Assembly: GCA_030433805.1 (NCBI GenBank)
Contig: JARUXA010000007.1
Location: forward strand, 151,232-215,231
DNA: 64,000 nt
Direction: 5' to 3'
Source: Sphingomonas sp. PsM26
GTDB lineage: Bacteria > Pseudomonadota > Alphaproteobacteria > Sphingomonadales > Sphingomonadaceae
Positions 43,679 to 51,934 of this stretch are shown here, in pieces. Within the stretch, counting starts at the first letter, position 1. Each line of letters begins with the position of its first letter. Made by a program: the position numbers and the translations under genes. The notes under the pieces are model-generated. The model saw only the letters and a list, made by a program, of their open reading frames with translations. It ran no database searches and had not been told where the DNA came from.

Positions 43679-44689
43679 TTACTTCACGCCCGCGCCGACG
43701 ACGCTCTCGGGCAAGTCCTTGCCGAACACGCGCTGGTAATATTCCGCGACCAGCGACCGCTCGGTCTCGTCGCACTTGTTGAGGAACGACAAGCGGAACG
43801 CGAAGCCGACATCGCCGAAGATCAGCGTGTTCTGCGCCCAGGTGATGACGGTACGCGGGCTCATCACGGTCGAGATGTCGCCGTTCATGAAGCCGCGGCG
43901 GGTGAGATCCGCGACGCGGACCATGTTCTCGACCTCGGCCTTGCCGGTCGGCTTGTCATATTCGCCCGACTTGGCGAGCACGATCCGCGCCTCGACCGCG
44001 GCGGGCAGATAGTTGAGCGTGACGACGATGTTCCAGCGGTCCATCTGGCCCTGGTTGATCTGCTGCGTGCCATGATAGAGGCCCGACGTGTCGCCGAGGC
44101 CGACCGTGTTGGCGGTCGCGAACAGGCGGAAATACGGGTTCGGGCGGATCACGCGATTCTGGTCGAGCAGGGTCAGCTTGCCCTCGGTTTCGAGCACGCG
44201 CTGGATCACGAACATCACGTCGGGCCGGCCCGCGTCATATTCGTCGAACACGAGTGCGGTCGGGGTCTGCAGCGCCCAGGGGAGCAGGCCTTCGCGGAAT
44301 TCGGTGACCTGCTGGCCATCGCGCAGCACGATCGCGTCGCGGCCGACCAGATCGATGCGGCTGATGTGCGCGTCGAGGTTGATGCGGATGCACGGCCATT
44401 TGAGGCGCGCCGCGACCTGTTCGATGTGCGTCGACTTGCCGGTGCCGTGATAGCCCTGGACCATCACGCGGCGATTGTGCGCGAAGCCAGCGCAGATCGC
44501 GAGCGTGGTCGGCGCATCGAACACATAGGCCGGGTCGAGATCGGGAACGCGCTCGTCCGCTTCGCTGAACGCGGGGACTTCCATGTCCGAATCGATCCCG
44601 AACAGGTCGCGGACTTTCACCATGCGATCGGGCGCATCGAGGATCGTCGTCTCGCGGCTGTCTGGCTGGGTGTTGGGGATATCGGTCAT
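43679..44689 (-). CDS. cobS: Cobaltochelatase CobS-type AAA+ ATPase
   Basis: A 336-residue AAA+ ATPase annotated as CobS. Walker A is [16 protein letters not shown], Walker [14 protein letters not shown], and [17 protein letters not shown] is the sensor region. CobS works with CobT and CobN to insert cobalt into the corrin ring in the aerobic B12 pathway; some CobS/CobT pairs occur without a B12 pathway and may have other roles. CobT is not found in this window. Start ATG 44689. Many alphaproteobacteria have bolA-dnaJ-cobS-cobT together; here about 4 kb of unrelated genes separate dnaJ from cobS. Confidence 0.92.
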   Translation of the reverse strand: MTDIPNTQPDSRETTILDAPDRMVKVRDLFGIDSDMEVPAFSEADERVPDLDPAYVFDAPTTLAICAGFAHNRRVMVQGYHGTGKSTHIEQVAARLKWPCIRINLDAHISRIDLVGRDAIVLRDGQQVTEFREGLLPWALQTPTALVFDEYDAGRPDVMFVIQRVLETEGKLTLLDQNRVIRPNPYFRLFATANTVGLGDTSGLYHGTQQINQGQMDRWNIVVTLNYLPAAVEARIVLAKSGEYDKPTGKAEVENMVRVADLTRRGFMNGDISTVMSPRTVITWAQNTLIFGDVGFAFRLSFLNKCDETERSLVAEYYQRVFGKDLPESVVGAGVK

Positions 44690-44753
44690 GAGGGGGGCGC
44701 TCTTACAGAAGGTCCGCCCTCCCTAGCCGTTTGCGGCGCGCCAAGTCGAGCCG

Positions 44754-45434
44754 TCAGTTGCATCCGATCTTTGGCGGAAGTTCGAAAAACGTGCAGAAAC
44801 GCGTGGCCAGCGCGACATCGCCGCTGACCGCAACCCGCCCCTGCGCAACGACCTCCGGCAAGGGGGTGGTGCCGAACAGCGCGGGCAGGAACGCGTTGGG
44901 CTTGCCCGAAAGCATGGCATCCGCGTGGTCGAGCGTGCCGCGTTCGATCAGCACCATGCCGTTCGCGACACGCGCGCCATAAGCGTCATTGCCCATGCGA
45001 AACCCGATCGTAGCGTCGAAGCCGTGGGTACGCTCGGGCAGGAGCATCATGCGAAGCGCCAGCATCAGCGAGACGGGCGAAAACGGCAGCGAAGGATCAT
45101 GCGCCGGGGAGCGCAGCGCCCAGCGACCGAGTGCCATCACGATCGGTTCGGCTTCGCGGCCCCACTGCGTCAGCGCATAGACCTGGATATTCGCGGGGGG
45201 CGGTGTGGTTTCCCGCGTCAGCACCCCGGTGGCTTCGAGCGTCTGGAGCCGCTGTGTCAGGACGTTCGCGCTCACCCCCGGCAGGCCGTCGCGGATCTCG
45301 CCGAAACGGCGCGGGCCGAGCAGGAGCTCCCGCACGATCAGCAGCGCCCAGCGTTCGCCGAGGAACTCGAGCGCGAGCGCGGTCCCGCAGGCGTCGCCAT
45401 ACCAGCGCTTGTTGGTTATCTTTTCTAACTTCAT
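44754..45434 (-). CDS. HxlR-family winged-helix regulator with C-terminal sterol-carrier-like domain
   Basis: A 226-residue regulator. The HxlR winged helix occupies about 10-100 (CGTALALEFLGERWALLIVR, GPRRFGEIRDGLPGVSANVL, LQTLEATGVLTRETTPPP). The single Cys near residue 16 fits redox-sensing HxlR members. The C-terminal half (about 125-226) resembles an SCP2-like ligand domain. It is divergent from the VOC gene at 45501, with 66 bases between, and probably controls the detoxification-like genes to its right (inference from layout). ATG 45434 is chosen because the domain starts at once. Confidence 0.87.
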   Translation of the reverse strand: MKLEKITNKRWYGDACGTALALEFLGERWALLIVRELLLGPRRFGEIRDGLPGVSANVLTQRLQTLEATGVLTRETTPPPANIQVYALTQWGREAEPIVMALGRWALRSPAHDPSLPFSPVSLMLALRMMLLPERTHGFDATIGFRMGNDAYGARVANGMVLIERGTLDHADAMLSGKPNAFLPALFGTTPLPEVVAQGRVAVSGDVALATRFCTFFELPPKIGCN

Positions 45435-45500
45435 GGTTGTTTTTGCTACCCAGTCGGAGCAGACTTTGCAAACGACGAGTCGCAAAGGGGAGAGTGCGCC

Positions 45501-45920
45501 GTGGCCAAGGGAATCTTCATCAGCCTTCCGGTTGCGGACGTGGGGCGTTCGACCGCTTTCTACGAAGCGATCGGCTGCACGCGCGATCCGCGTTTTTCCG
45601 GCGACCAGGCGGCGGCAATGGTCTGGTCGGATACGATCACCTTCATGCTCGCCCGTCACGACTTCTACGGTACTTTGACCACGAAACCGATCGCCGACGT
45701 CGCCGCGACCAGCGCCGCGCTGTTTGCACTCTCGTGCGATACGCGCGAAGCGGTCGATGCCTTCGCGGCAAGTGCGCTCGCCGCTGGTGGCCGGGAGGTC
45801 CACGGCGCGGAAGACCACGGCTTCATGTACTCACGCGGGGTCGAGGATCCCGACGGCCACGGTTTCGGGCCGGTATGGATGGATGAGGCGGCGACGGACG
45901 CTGCCATGGAACTGGCCTGA
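45501..45920 (+). CDS. VOC-family protein (glyoxalase/extradiol fold)
   Basis: A 139-residue single VOC domain (FISLPVADVGRSTAFYEAIG at the N-terminus; EDPDGHGFGPVWMD at the C-terminus). The GTG start at 45501 follows AAAGGGGAGAG. Canonical first metal His is replaced (SLPVAD), so it may lack glyoxalase activity and act as a binding or resistance protein. First of five to six rightward genes divergent from HxlR. Confidence 0.85.
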   Translation: MAKGIFISLPVADVGRSTAFYEAIGCTRDPRFSGDQAAAMVWSDTITFMLARHDFYGTLTTKPIADVAATSAALFALSCDTREAVDAFAASALAAGGREVHGAEDHGFMYSRGVEDPDGHGFGPVWMDEAATDAAMELA

Positions 45921-45958
45921 CTCGCGCTTCGACTCGACGGGCATCAGGAGAGGATCGC

Positions 45959-46315
45959 ATGACCTACGTCGATGGCCTCGTCATTCCCGTCAGGGCGGGA
46001 ACCAACAGCGCTGGCTATGCACGCTTTGCCGAGGCGATCGCGCCGATCTTCCGGGACCATGGCGCGACGCGCGTCGTGGAAGGGTGGGCGGACGACGTGC
46101 CGGACGGAAAGCAGACCGACTTTCGCCGCGCGGTTCAGGCGAGCGACGGCGAGACGGTCGTGTTCTCGTGGATCGAATGGCCCGACAAGGCAGCGCGTGA
46201 TGCCGGCATGGAAAAAGTGCGCGCGGATCCGCGGATGGTTCCGACCGGCGTCGACATGCCGATCGATGGCGCGCGAATGATTTTCGGCGGCTTTCAGGTG
46301 GTGCTCGACTGTTGA
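45959..46315 (+). CDS. DUF1428 family protein
   Basis: A 118-residue DUF1428 protein (ferredoxin-like ABM fold). M-T-Y-V-D-G-L-V-I-P-V is the signature N-terminus, and VVEGWADDVPDGKQTDFRRA, FSWIEWPDKAARDAGM and DGARMIFGGFQ follow. E. coli YbaA is a relative of unknown function. AGGAGAGG lies 7 bases ahead of ATG 45959. It sits between VOC genes, suggesting a shared stress or xenobiotic response. Confidence 0.88.
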   Translation: MTYVDGLVIPVRAGTNSAGYARFAEAIAPIFRDHGATRVVEGWADDVPDGKQTDFRRAVQASDGETVVFSWIEWPDKAARDAGMEKVRADPRMVPTGVDMPIDGARMIFGGFQVVLDC

Positions 46316-46338
46316 TCGACCTGGGGAGGGGAACGACG

Positions 46339-47121
46339 ATGACAAACGCCTATGGCACGCCGATCTGGTATGAACTGGTCAGCCCCGATCCCGGTGCCTC
46401 GCGCACCTTTTATGACGCGGTGCTTGGCTGGGAGATAGACGCCGAGTCCCCCCCGGGGATGGATTATCGCATGATCGCGACGGGCAACGGCAACGTCGGC
46501 GGGGTTATGCGGCTGACCGACGAAATGGCGTCGGGCGGCGCGACGCCGAAATGGCTGTTCTATATCGGAGTCGAGGATGTCGATGCGACCGCCGCGGCGA
46601 TCACCGCTGCAGGCGGCGCCGTCCTGATGCCAGCGTGGAGCATTCCTGGCATCGGTCGAATGGCGGTGGTCGCGGATCCGCAGGGAATCCCTTTCTACAT
46701 CATGCGCGGCGATAGCGATGAAGCGAGCACCGCGTTCGACCGCACCGACATGGGCAAATGCCACTGGAATGAACTGGTCACGTCGGACCAGCCGTCGGCC
46801 AACGCCTTCTACGCCACGTTGTTCGGCTGGAGCTACCCGAACAAGATGGTACTGCCGGATGGTCGTGGCGACTATGTCTTCATCCATGCCGGTGACGGCG
46901 AGATTGGCGCGACGATGCCGCGTCAAAGTCCGGATCAGCCACTGGGCTGGCAATTCTACTTTCGCGCACCCGATATCGAAGCCTCGGCGGCTGCAGTGCG
47001 CGACGGCGGTGGGACGGTGCTGCTGGGGCCGCACGAAGTCCCGGACGGGGACCGCATCATCGTCGCTACCGATCCGCAAGGGGTCGTCTTCGGGGTGGTC
47101 GCGGCCGGCGCACCGGCGTGA
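46339..47121 (+). CDS. Tandem two-domain VOC protein
   Basis: A 260-residue protein made of two VOC repeats (about 8-125 and 133-255). The first begins PIWYELVSPDPGASRTFYDA and the second CHWNELVTSDQPSANAFYAT; each ends with a DPQG motif (VADPQGIPFYIM, ATDPQGVVFGVV). GGGAGGGGA lies 7 bases ahead of ATG 46339, favouring it over an earlier in-frame ATG. Similar proteins are annotated as CFP30B-type or glyoxalase-like. Its stop overlaps the next start (GTGA). Confidence 0.87.
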   Translation: MTNAYGTPIWYELVSPDPGASRTFYDAVLGWEIDAESPPGMDYRMIATGNGNVGGVMRLTDEMASGGATPKWLFYIGVEDVDATAAAITAAGGAVLMPAWSIPGIGRMAVVADPQGIPFYIMRGDSDEASTAFDRTDMGKCHWNELVTSDQPSANAFYATLFGWSYPNKMVLPDGRGDYVFIHAGDGEIGATMPRQSPDQPLGWQFYFRAPDIEASAAAVRDGGGTVLLGPHEVPDGDRIIVATDPQGVVFGVVAAGAPA

Positions 47122-47597
47122 CCGGGAAGATCGCGGCCTGCATCTGGTATGACGGTGCGGCGGAGGAGGCCGCAACCTTCTACGCAGCGACCTTCCCGGA
47201 CAGCCACGTCGGTTCGGTGCATCGCAGCCCCGCGGATTATCCCGATGGCGCGGCGGGGCAGGTGATCACCGTGGCGTTCACCGTGTGCGGCATGGCGTTC
47301 CTCGGGCTCAATGGCGGCCCGCGTTTTCCGCACAGCGAGGCGGTGTCGTTCCAGGTTTATGCCGACGACCAGGCCGAGACCGATCGGCTGTGGCACGCGA
47401 TCGTCGACAACGGCGGCAGCGAGAGCATGTGTGGATGGTGCAAGGACCGGTGGGGCCTGTCGTGGCAGATCACGCCGCGCGCGCTGATGACGGCGATGGC
47501 AAACCCCGATCCGGCGGCGGCGCGGCGCGGGATGGAGGCGATGATGACGATGCGCAAGATCGACATCGCCGCGATCGAAGCCGCAGTGCGGGGATAG
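47118..47597 (+). CDS. PhnB-like VOC protein (3-demethylubiquinone methyltransferase-like fold)
   Basis: A 159-residue protein of the PhnB/VOC group. IAACIWYDGAAEEAATFYAA, VAFTVCGMAFLGLNGGPRF, YADDQAETDRLWHAIVDNGG and CGWCKDRWGLSWQITP are diagnostic. Despite the family label it is not a methyltransferase. The role is unknown, with some members linked to antibiotic or metabolite binding. GTG start overlaps the upstream stop. Followed after 3 bases by a GST gene. Confidence 0.87.
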   Translation: MTGKIAACIWYDGAAEEAATFYAATFPDSHVGSVHRSPADYPDGAAGQVITVAFTVCGMAFLGLNGGPRFPHSEAVSFQVYADDQAETDRLWHAIVDNGGSESMCGWCKDRWGLSWQITPRALMTAMANPDPAAARRGMEAMMTMRKIDIAAIEAAVRG

Positions 47598-47600
47598 GCG

Positions 47601-48260
47601 ATGGCGCTGGAACTCTACGGTCACCCGTTTTCGTCCTACACATGGAAGGCGCTGATCCCGCTGTACGAAAATGCCACTCCTTTCACGTTCCGCATGCTGG
47701 GGCCGGATCAGCGGGATAACGGCCGCGCGCTCAAGGCAGTGTGGCCGATCGGCAAGTTTCCCGTGCTGGTCGACGCGGGCGTTCCCGTAGTCGAATCCTC
47801 GACGATCATCGAATATCTCGACGTGCATCATGCCGGTCCCGTGCGGTTCCTGCCCGCCGATGCGGTGGCGTCGATCGAGGTGCGGATGCTCGATCGGATC
47901 TTCGACAATCATGTGATGGGGGTGATGCAGCGCGCGGTGATCGACGCGATGCTGCCGCTCGAGCGGCGCGACCCCCATGTTATGACCGCGGTCTCCACCG
48001 CGCTCGACACGATCTATGCCTGGCTCGACGAACGGCTGGCAGGCCGCGCCTGGGCGGTGGGCGAGGCCTTCACGCTGGCGGATTGTGCCGCCGCTCCGGC
48101 GCTGTTCTACGCCGACTGGGTTCACCCGATCGAGCCGCGCTTTCCGACGGTACGCGCTTATCGCGAACGGCTGCTTGCGCGCGCGTCGGTCAAGCGGTGC
48201 GTCGACGACGCGCGGCCGTATCGCGCGCTGTTCCCGCTGGGCGCACCGGACCGCGACTGA
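47601..48260 (+). CDS. Glutathione S-transferase family protein
   Basis: A 219-residue GST. The thioredoxin-like domain comes first (LYGHPFSSYTWKALIPLYE, then FPVLVDAGVPVVESSTIIEY with the cis-Pro and the Glu-Ser glutathione contact). The helical domain (about 90-215) follows, with AVGEAFTLADCAAAPALFY. Likely conjugates or reduces electrophiles in the cytoplasm. It is in the same rightward run as the VOC genes. Confidence 0.9.
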   Translation: MALELYGHPFSSYTWKALIPLYENATPFTFRMLGPDQRDNGRALKAVWPIGKFPVLVDAGVPVVESSTIIEYLDVHHAGPVRFLPADAVASIEVRMLDRIFDNHVMGVMQRAVIDAMLPLERRDPHVMTAVSTALDTIYAWLDERLAGRAWAVGEAFTLADCAAAPALFYADWVHPIEPRFPTVRAYRERLLARASVKRCVDDARPYRALFPLGAPDRD

Positions 48261-48287
48261 AACTTCCGAGCGGATGAGGAATGATCC

Positions 48288-48761
48288 ATGTCGAGCTGCG
48301 CCCTTCCCCCGACCCCGGTGCATGAACTGCGGATCACGCGCCTGATCGACGCGCCGCGTGCGGCGGTCTGGCGCGCCTGGACCGATCACCTTGCCGAATG
48401 GTGGTGCCCCGCGCCATGGACCGTCGAAATTGTCGAGCAGGATGCGCGTCCGGGTGGTCGCTCGGCGGTGATCATGCACGGGCCCAAGGGCGAGGTGATG
48501 CCGCAGGAGGGGGTTTTCCTCGAGATTGTGCCGATGGAGCGGATCGTCTTCACCGATGCCTTTACCAAGGGGTGGATCCCGACCGGGCCGTTCATCGTCG
48601 GCTTCATGGAATTCGCCGACGAAGCGGGCAAGACACGCTATTCCGCTGGTGCCCGCCACTGGACCGAGGCGGCGTGCGCGCAGCATGAGGCGATGGGGTT
48701 TACCGACGGCTGGTCCAAGGTGGCCGAACAGCTGGAAGTCGTGGCTCGGCGGATCGCATGA
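48288..48761 (+). CDS. SRPBCC/AHSA1-domain protein
   Basis: A 157-residue START-like ligand-binding domain of the AHSA1 type. RLIDAPRAAVWRAWTDHLAE, WWCPAPWTVEIVEQDARPGG, FLEIVPMERIVFTDAF and the long C-terminal helix QHEAMGFTDGWSKVAEQLEV are present. Such proteins often follow VOC/PhnB genes and HxlR or ArsR regulators. Last gene of the rightward set, and converging with dnaJ-like 48775. Confidence 0.88.
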   Translation: MSSCALPPTPVHELRITRLIDAPRAAVWRAWTDHLAEWWCPAPWTVEIVEQDARPGGRSAVIMHGPKGEVMPQEGVFLEIVPMERIVFTDAFTKGWIPTGPFIVGFMEFADEAGKTRYSAGARHWTEAACAQHEAMGFTDGWSKVAEQLEVVARRIA

Positions 48762-48774
48762 CCCGTCACCGCGG

Positions 48775-49383
48775 TCACGCGAACGCCGGTGCGCCCTTCA
48801 ACTGGGTATAGGCACCGATCACCTCCTGCAGCTTGGATTCGAAACTGCGGTCGCCGCCGTTGCGATCCGGATGATAGCGCCGCACCAGCTCGGCATAGCG
48901 TTCGCGCAATGCGCGCCGGTCGACGTCGGTCGCGAGGCCGAGCACCTTGAGCGACCGCCGGTCCGCTTCGGACAACGGACGCCCATCCTTGCGTGGTGGC
49001 TCTGCCGCACGGCGGAAGCGCGCGCCGATTGCGTCGAGCGGGTCGTGGAAGTCGGCCCATTTCGGCGGCACGTCCGCGCCCGAATGCGCGAACGCGCGGG
49101 TTTCGCGTTCCCATCCGGAGAAGGGCCGTTGCTGTTGCTGGATCTCGTCCGGGCTCATGCCGGAGAAGAAGTTGTAGCGCGCATTGAACGCGCGGACATG
49201 CTCGAGGCAGAACCAGCGATAGGGGCGCGGTCCCTCGAACCCGTTCGCCGGGCCTTCTTCCGGCGGCGCGCGGAATTCGCCTGGTTCGGGGCAGCCGGGG
49301 TAGGAGCACAGCCGTCCGGTCCCCTCCACGCGGCCGTGGAAACGAGCATTGGGTCGGTCTTTCTTTTCGGATTCGCGCGCCAC
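48775..49383 (-). CDS. DnaJ-domain protein (C-terminal J domain)
   Basis: About 202 residues. The N-terminal half has a cysteine-containing segment (LCSYPGCPEPGEFRAPPEEG, WFCLEHVRAFNARYNFF). The C-terminal J domain (about 140-200) has YAELVRRYHPDRNGGDR with the HPD motif that stimulates Hsp70. GTG 49383 with AGGGAG upstream is preferred over a TTG seven codons earlier. It is divergent from bolA, as usual in alphaproteobacteria, where cobS normally follows; here the HxlR/VOC block intervenes. Cellular target unknown. Confidence 0.88.
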   Translation of the reverse strand: MARESEKKDRPNARFHGRVEGTGRLCSYPGCPEPGEFRAPPEEGPANGFEGPRPYRWFCLEHVRAFNARYNFFSGMSPDEIQQQQRPFSGWERETRAFAHSGADVPPKWADFHDPLDAIGARFRRAAEPPRKDGRPLSEADRRSLKVLGLATDVDRRALRERYAELVRRYHPDRNGGDRSFESKLQEVIGAYTQLKGAPAFA

Positions 49384-49424
49384 GCAGGCTCCCTGAGGAT
49401 GCAAAAGCGCCCTATATAGGCGCG

Positions 49425-49724
49425 ATGATCGAACCTTCCAGCACAGCCGCCCCCGCCATTCCGCTCGTCGTCGAGATCGAGAACCGACTGAATTCAGCGC
49501 TTTCCCCGACGCGTCTCGACGTCAGCAACGACAGCGCGCAGCATGCCGGGCACATGGGGGACGATGGTACGGGCGAGTCGCACTTTTCGGTGACAATCGA
49601 GGCGCCCGCCTTTGCCGGCGTGTCCCGTGTGCAGCGGCAGCGGCTGGTCAATCAGGCGCTGGCGGATCTGCTGCGCGACCGCATCCACGCCCTTGCGATC
49701 CGCGCAACGGCGCCGGGAGAATGA
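49425..49724 (+). CDS. bolA: BolA family protein
   Basis: A 99-residue BolA. LVVEIENRLNSALSPTRLDV, SHFSVTIEAPAFAGVSRVQR and QRLVNQALADLLRDRIHALA match the fold; the conserved His is present. BolA proteins partner with monothiol glutaredoxins in iron-sulfur handling and stress responses. It starts the bolA-GST-Nudix-pirin chain, in which each junction overlaps by four bases. Confidence 0.93.
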   Translation: MIEPSSTAAPAIPLVVEIENRLNSALSPTRLDVSNDSAQHAGHMGDDGTGESHFSVTIEAPAFAGVSRVQRQRLVNQALADLLRDRIHALAIRATAPGE

Positions 49725-50437
49725 CGGTGCGCTACGGGCTGTGGTATTGGCCGAGTATCCAGGGGCGCGGCGAGTTTATCCGCCTTCCGCTGGAGGCGGC
49801 CGGGATCGACTATGTCGATTGCGCGCGCGAAGAGGGAGTCGAGGCGCTCGTCGCCAACTTGGCGCAGCACGCCGCCAAGCGCGGATCGTTCGCGCCGCCG
49901 TATCTCGAACTCGACGGGATGGTGATCGGCCAGGTTGCCAACATCCTGCAATATCTGGGCGACCGCCATCAGATCGGCCTGTCGACGATGGCCGAGCGGC
50001 TGTGGCTCAACCAGCTCCAGTTGACGCTGTGCGACCTGGTGGCTGAGGTTCACAATGTCCACCATCCGGTCGACGTGGCGACCTATTACGAAGACCAGAA
50101 GGCGGCAGCCCTGGCCGCCGCCGATTCATTCCGCGACGAGCGGTTGCCTAAATTCCTCGACCATTTCGAACGCGCAGCCACGTCGCACGGCGGGGACTGG
50201 CTGATCGATCATCGCTGGACCTATGCCGATACCTCGCTGTTCCAGGTGGTTGAGGGGCTACGCTACATGTTCCCTCGACGCATGGCGGCGATCGAGCAGG
50301 ATTATCCCAACGTGATCGCAATCCACGATCGGGTGGCGGACCTCCCCGGCATCCGCGCCTATCTCAAGAGCGAACGGCGATTGCCGTTCACGACCGAGGG
50401 CATCTTCCGCCATTATCCCGAACTGGACCGCGAATGA
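49721..50437 (+). CDS. Glutathione S-transferase
   Basis: A 238-residue GST of the sigma/alpha-like type. RYGLWYWPSIQGRGEFIRLP has the catalytic Tyr position, followed by APPYLELDGMVIGQVANILQ, then the helical domain. It ends GIFRHYPELDRE. ATGA overlaps link it to bolA and to the Nudix gene. Probably a cytoplasmic detoxification enzyme. Confidence 0.88.
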   Translation: MTVRYGLWYWPSIQGRGEFIRLPLEAAGIDYVDCAREEGVEALVANLAQHAAKRGSFAPPYLELDGMVIGQVANILQYLGDRHQIGLSTMAERLWLNQLQLTLCDLVAEVHNVHHPVDVATYYEDQKAAALAAADSFRDERLPKFLDHFERAATSHGGDWLIDHRWTYADTSLFQVVEGLRYMFPRRMAAIEQDYPNVIAIHDRVADLPGIRAYLKSERRLPFTTEGIFRHYPELDRE

Positions 50438-50892
50438 CCGATCCCGCTGGACCGCGCGCGCTCCGTCCCGCCGCGCGAATCCTGTTGCGCGATGCGGCCG
50501 ACCGGGTGCTGCTGTTCCGCTTCGATCCCGATGACCGCCCACCGTTCTGGTGCACCCCCGGTGGCGCGCTCGATCCGGGCGAGGATTATGCGACCGCGGC
50601 GCGGCGCGAGCTGATCGAGGAAACCGGGATCCACGCCGATCCCGGACCCGAAGTGCTGCAACGCGACGTCGAGTTCATCACGATCGAGGGCGTGCCGGTC
50701 AGCGCGGACGAGCGCTATTTCCACGTGCGGACCGACGCGGATGCGATCGATACCGCCGGGCACACCGCGCTCGAACAGCGGGTGATGACGCGCTGGCGGT
50801 GGTTTACCGCCGACGAACTCGCCGCGCTGGACGAGCCTTATTTTCCAAGCGATCTCAGCGACATTCTTACGGCACTGGAGACCGACCTGTGA
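50434..50892 (+). CDS. Nudix hydrolase
   Basis: A 152-residue Nudix enzyme. The Nudix box runs through GGALDPGEDYATAARRELIE followed by ETGI, matching Gx5Ex7REUxEExGU with the metal-binding glutamates. N-terminal RPAARILLRDAADRVLLFRF and WCTPGGALDPG are typical. It would hydrolyse a nucleoside diphosphate derivative; the substrate is not predictable. Overlaps the genes on both sides by four bases. Confidence 0.92.
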   Translation: MTDPAGPRALRPAARILLRDAADRVLLFRFDPDDRPPFWCTPGGALDPGEDYATAARRELIEETGIHADPGPEVLQRDVEFITIEGVPVSADERYFHVRTDADAIDTAGHTALEQRVMTRWRWFTADELAALDEPYFPSDLSDILTALETDL

Positions 50893-51791
50893 CCAATGAC
50901 GATCTGATCCTCCAGACGATCACCCCGGTGACGCACGACCTTGGCGGGTTCAAGGTGCATCGCACGCTGCCGTCGCGACCGCGGACGATGGTCGGGCCGT
51001 TCATCTTCTTCGACCAGATGGGGCCCGCCGTACTGAGCGTGGGGGAGGGGATCGACGTCCGGCCGCATCCGCATATCAACCTTGCTACAGTGACTTACCT
51101 GTTCGCGGGGGCGATCGATCATCGCGATTCGGTCGGGAGTCTGGCCACGATCGAGCCCGGCGCGGTCAACCTGATGACCGCGGGCAGCGGGATCGTCCAC
51201 AGCGAGCGCTCGCCGACTGCCGAGCGGGCGCATGGGCCTGAGTTGTCGGGGATTCAGACGTGGATCGCGCTGCCCGAGAGGGACGAGGAGATGGACCCGG
51301 CGTTCGAGCACGTCCCGCGCGACAAGCTGCCGGTCGTCGAGACGCCGGGGGCCAAAGCACGCGTCGTTATGGGCAGTTTGTGGGGCGTTTCAGCACCGAC
51401 CACGACCTATGCGAGCACGATTTACGCCGATATTCTGCTGGAACCAGGCGGTTCGGTCCCGATTGACGCAGCCGCCGACGAGCGTGCGCTGTATGTCGCG
51501 ATGGGGGAGGCGACGCTCGACGGGATGACGCTCGAACCGATGACGCTGTACGTGGTGCGGCCGGGGATCGCGGCGACCTTGCGGTCGGCATCGGGCGGGC
51601 GCGTGACCTTGTGCGGGGGCGAGGCGTTCACGACGCCGCGGCATGTGTGGTGGAACTTCGTTTCCTCGCGCCGCGACCGGATCGACGAAGCCAAGCGCGC
51701 GTGGACCGCGGGGGAGTTCGCGCGGGTGCCGGGGGACGAGAAGGAGTGGATCCCGATTCCGGCGGTGCCGAAGACGGTTAGCTATCCGTGA
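50889..51791 (+). CDS. Pirin family protein
   Basis: A 300-residue bicupin of the pirin family. The GTG start at 50889 overlaps the Nudix stop (GTGA). The metal-binding cupin motif is in DVRPHPHINLATVTYLFAGA, and VNLMTAGSGIVHSERSP and LSGIQTWIALPERDEEM follow. Bacterial pirins include quercetinases and redox-responsive regulators. It is last in the bolA-GST-Nudix-pirin chain, closed by a palindromic repeat 10 bases downstream. Confidence 0.92.
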   Translation: MTNDDLILQTITPVTHDLGGFKVHRTLPSRPRTMVGPFIFFDQMGPAVLSVGEGIDVRPHPHINLATVTYLFAGAIDHRDSVGSLATIEPGAVNLMTAGSGIVHSERSPTAERAHGPELSGIQTWIALPERDEEMDPAFEHVPRDKLPVVETPGAKARVVMGSLWGVSAPTTTYASTIYADILLEPGGSVPIDAAADERALYVAMGEATLDGMTLEPMTLYVVRPGIAATLRSASGGRVTLCGGEAFTTPRHVWWNFVSSRRDRIDEAKRAWTAGEFARVPGDEKEWIPIPAVPKTVSYP

Positions 51792-51800
51792 TGACGGCGT

Positions 51801-51908
51801 AAGCCCCTCCCCTTCAGGGGAGGGGTTGGGGGTGGGGCAGTTCAGCACGCGAACTTCTCTGCGAGGCACTTCCCCACCCCAACCCCTCCCCTGAAGGGGA
51901 GGGGCTTT
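51801..51908. repeat. Long palindromic repeat, family A copy 3 (inverted orientation)
   Basis: The arms GCCCCTCCCCTTCAGGGGAG and its complement are followed inward by GGGTTGGGGGTGGGGCAGTT. The centre AACTTCTCTGCGAGGCACTT is the reverse complement of the centre in copies 1 and 5, so the unit has a direction and here is flipped. It lies between pirin and the epoxide-hydrolase-like gene. Confidence 0.85.
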
Positions 51909-51934
51909 AGAAGAACAAAAAAGGGAGAGAGACA

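Noticed and set aside
45501..47597. VOC genes as bleomycin or fosfomycin resistance determinants
   Set aside because: The VOC fold alone does not define substrate, and no resistance-specific residues could be recognised.
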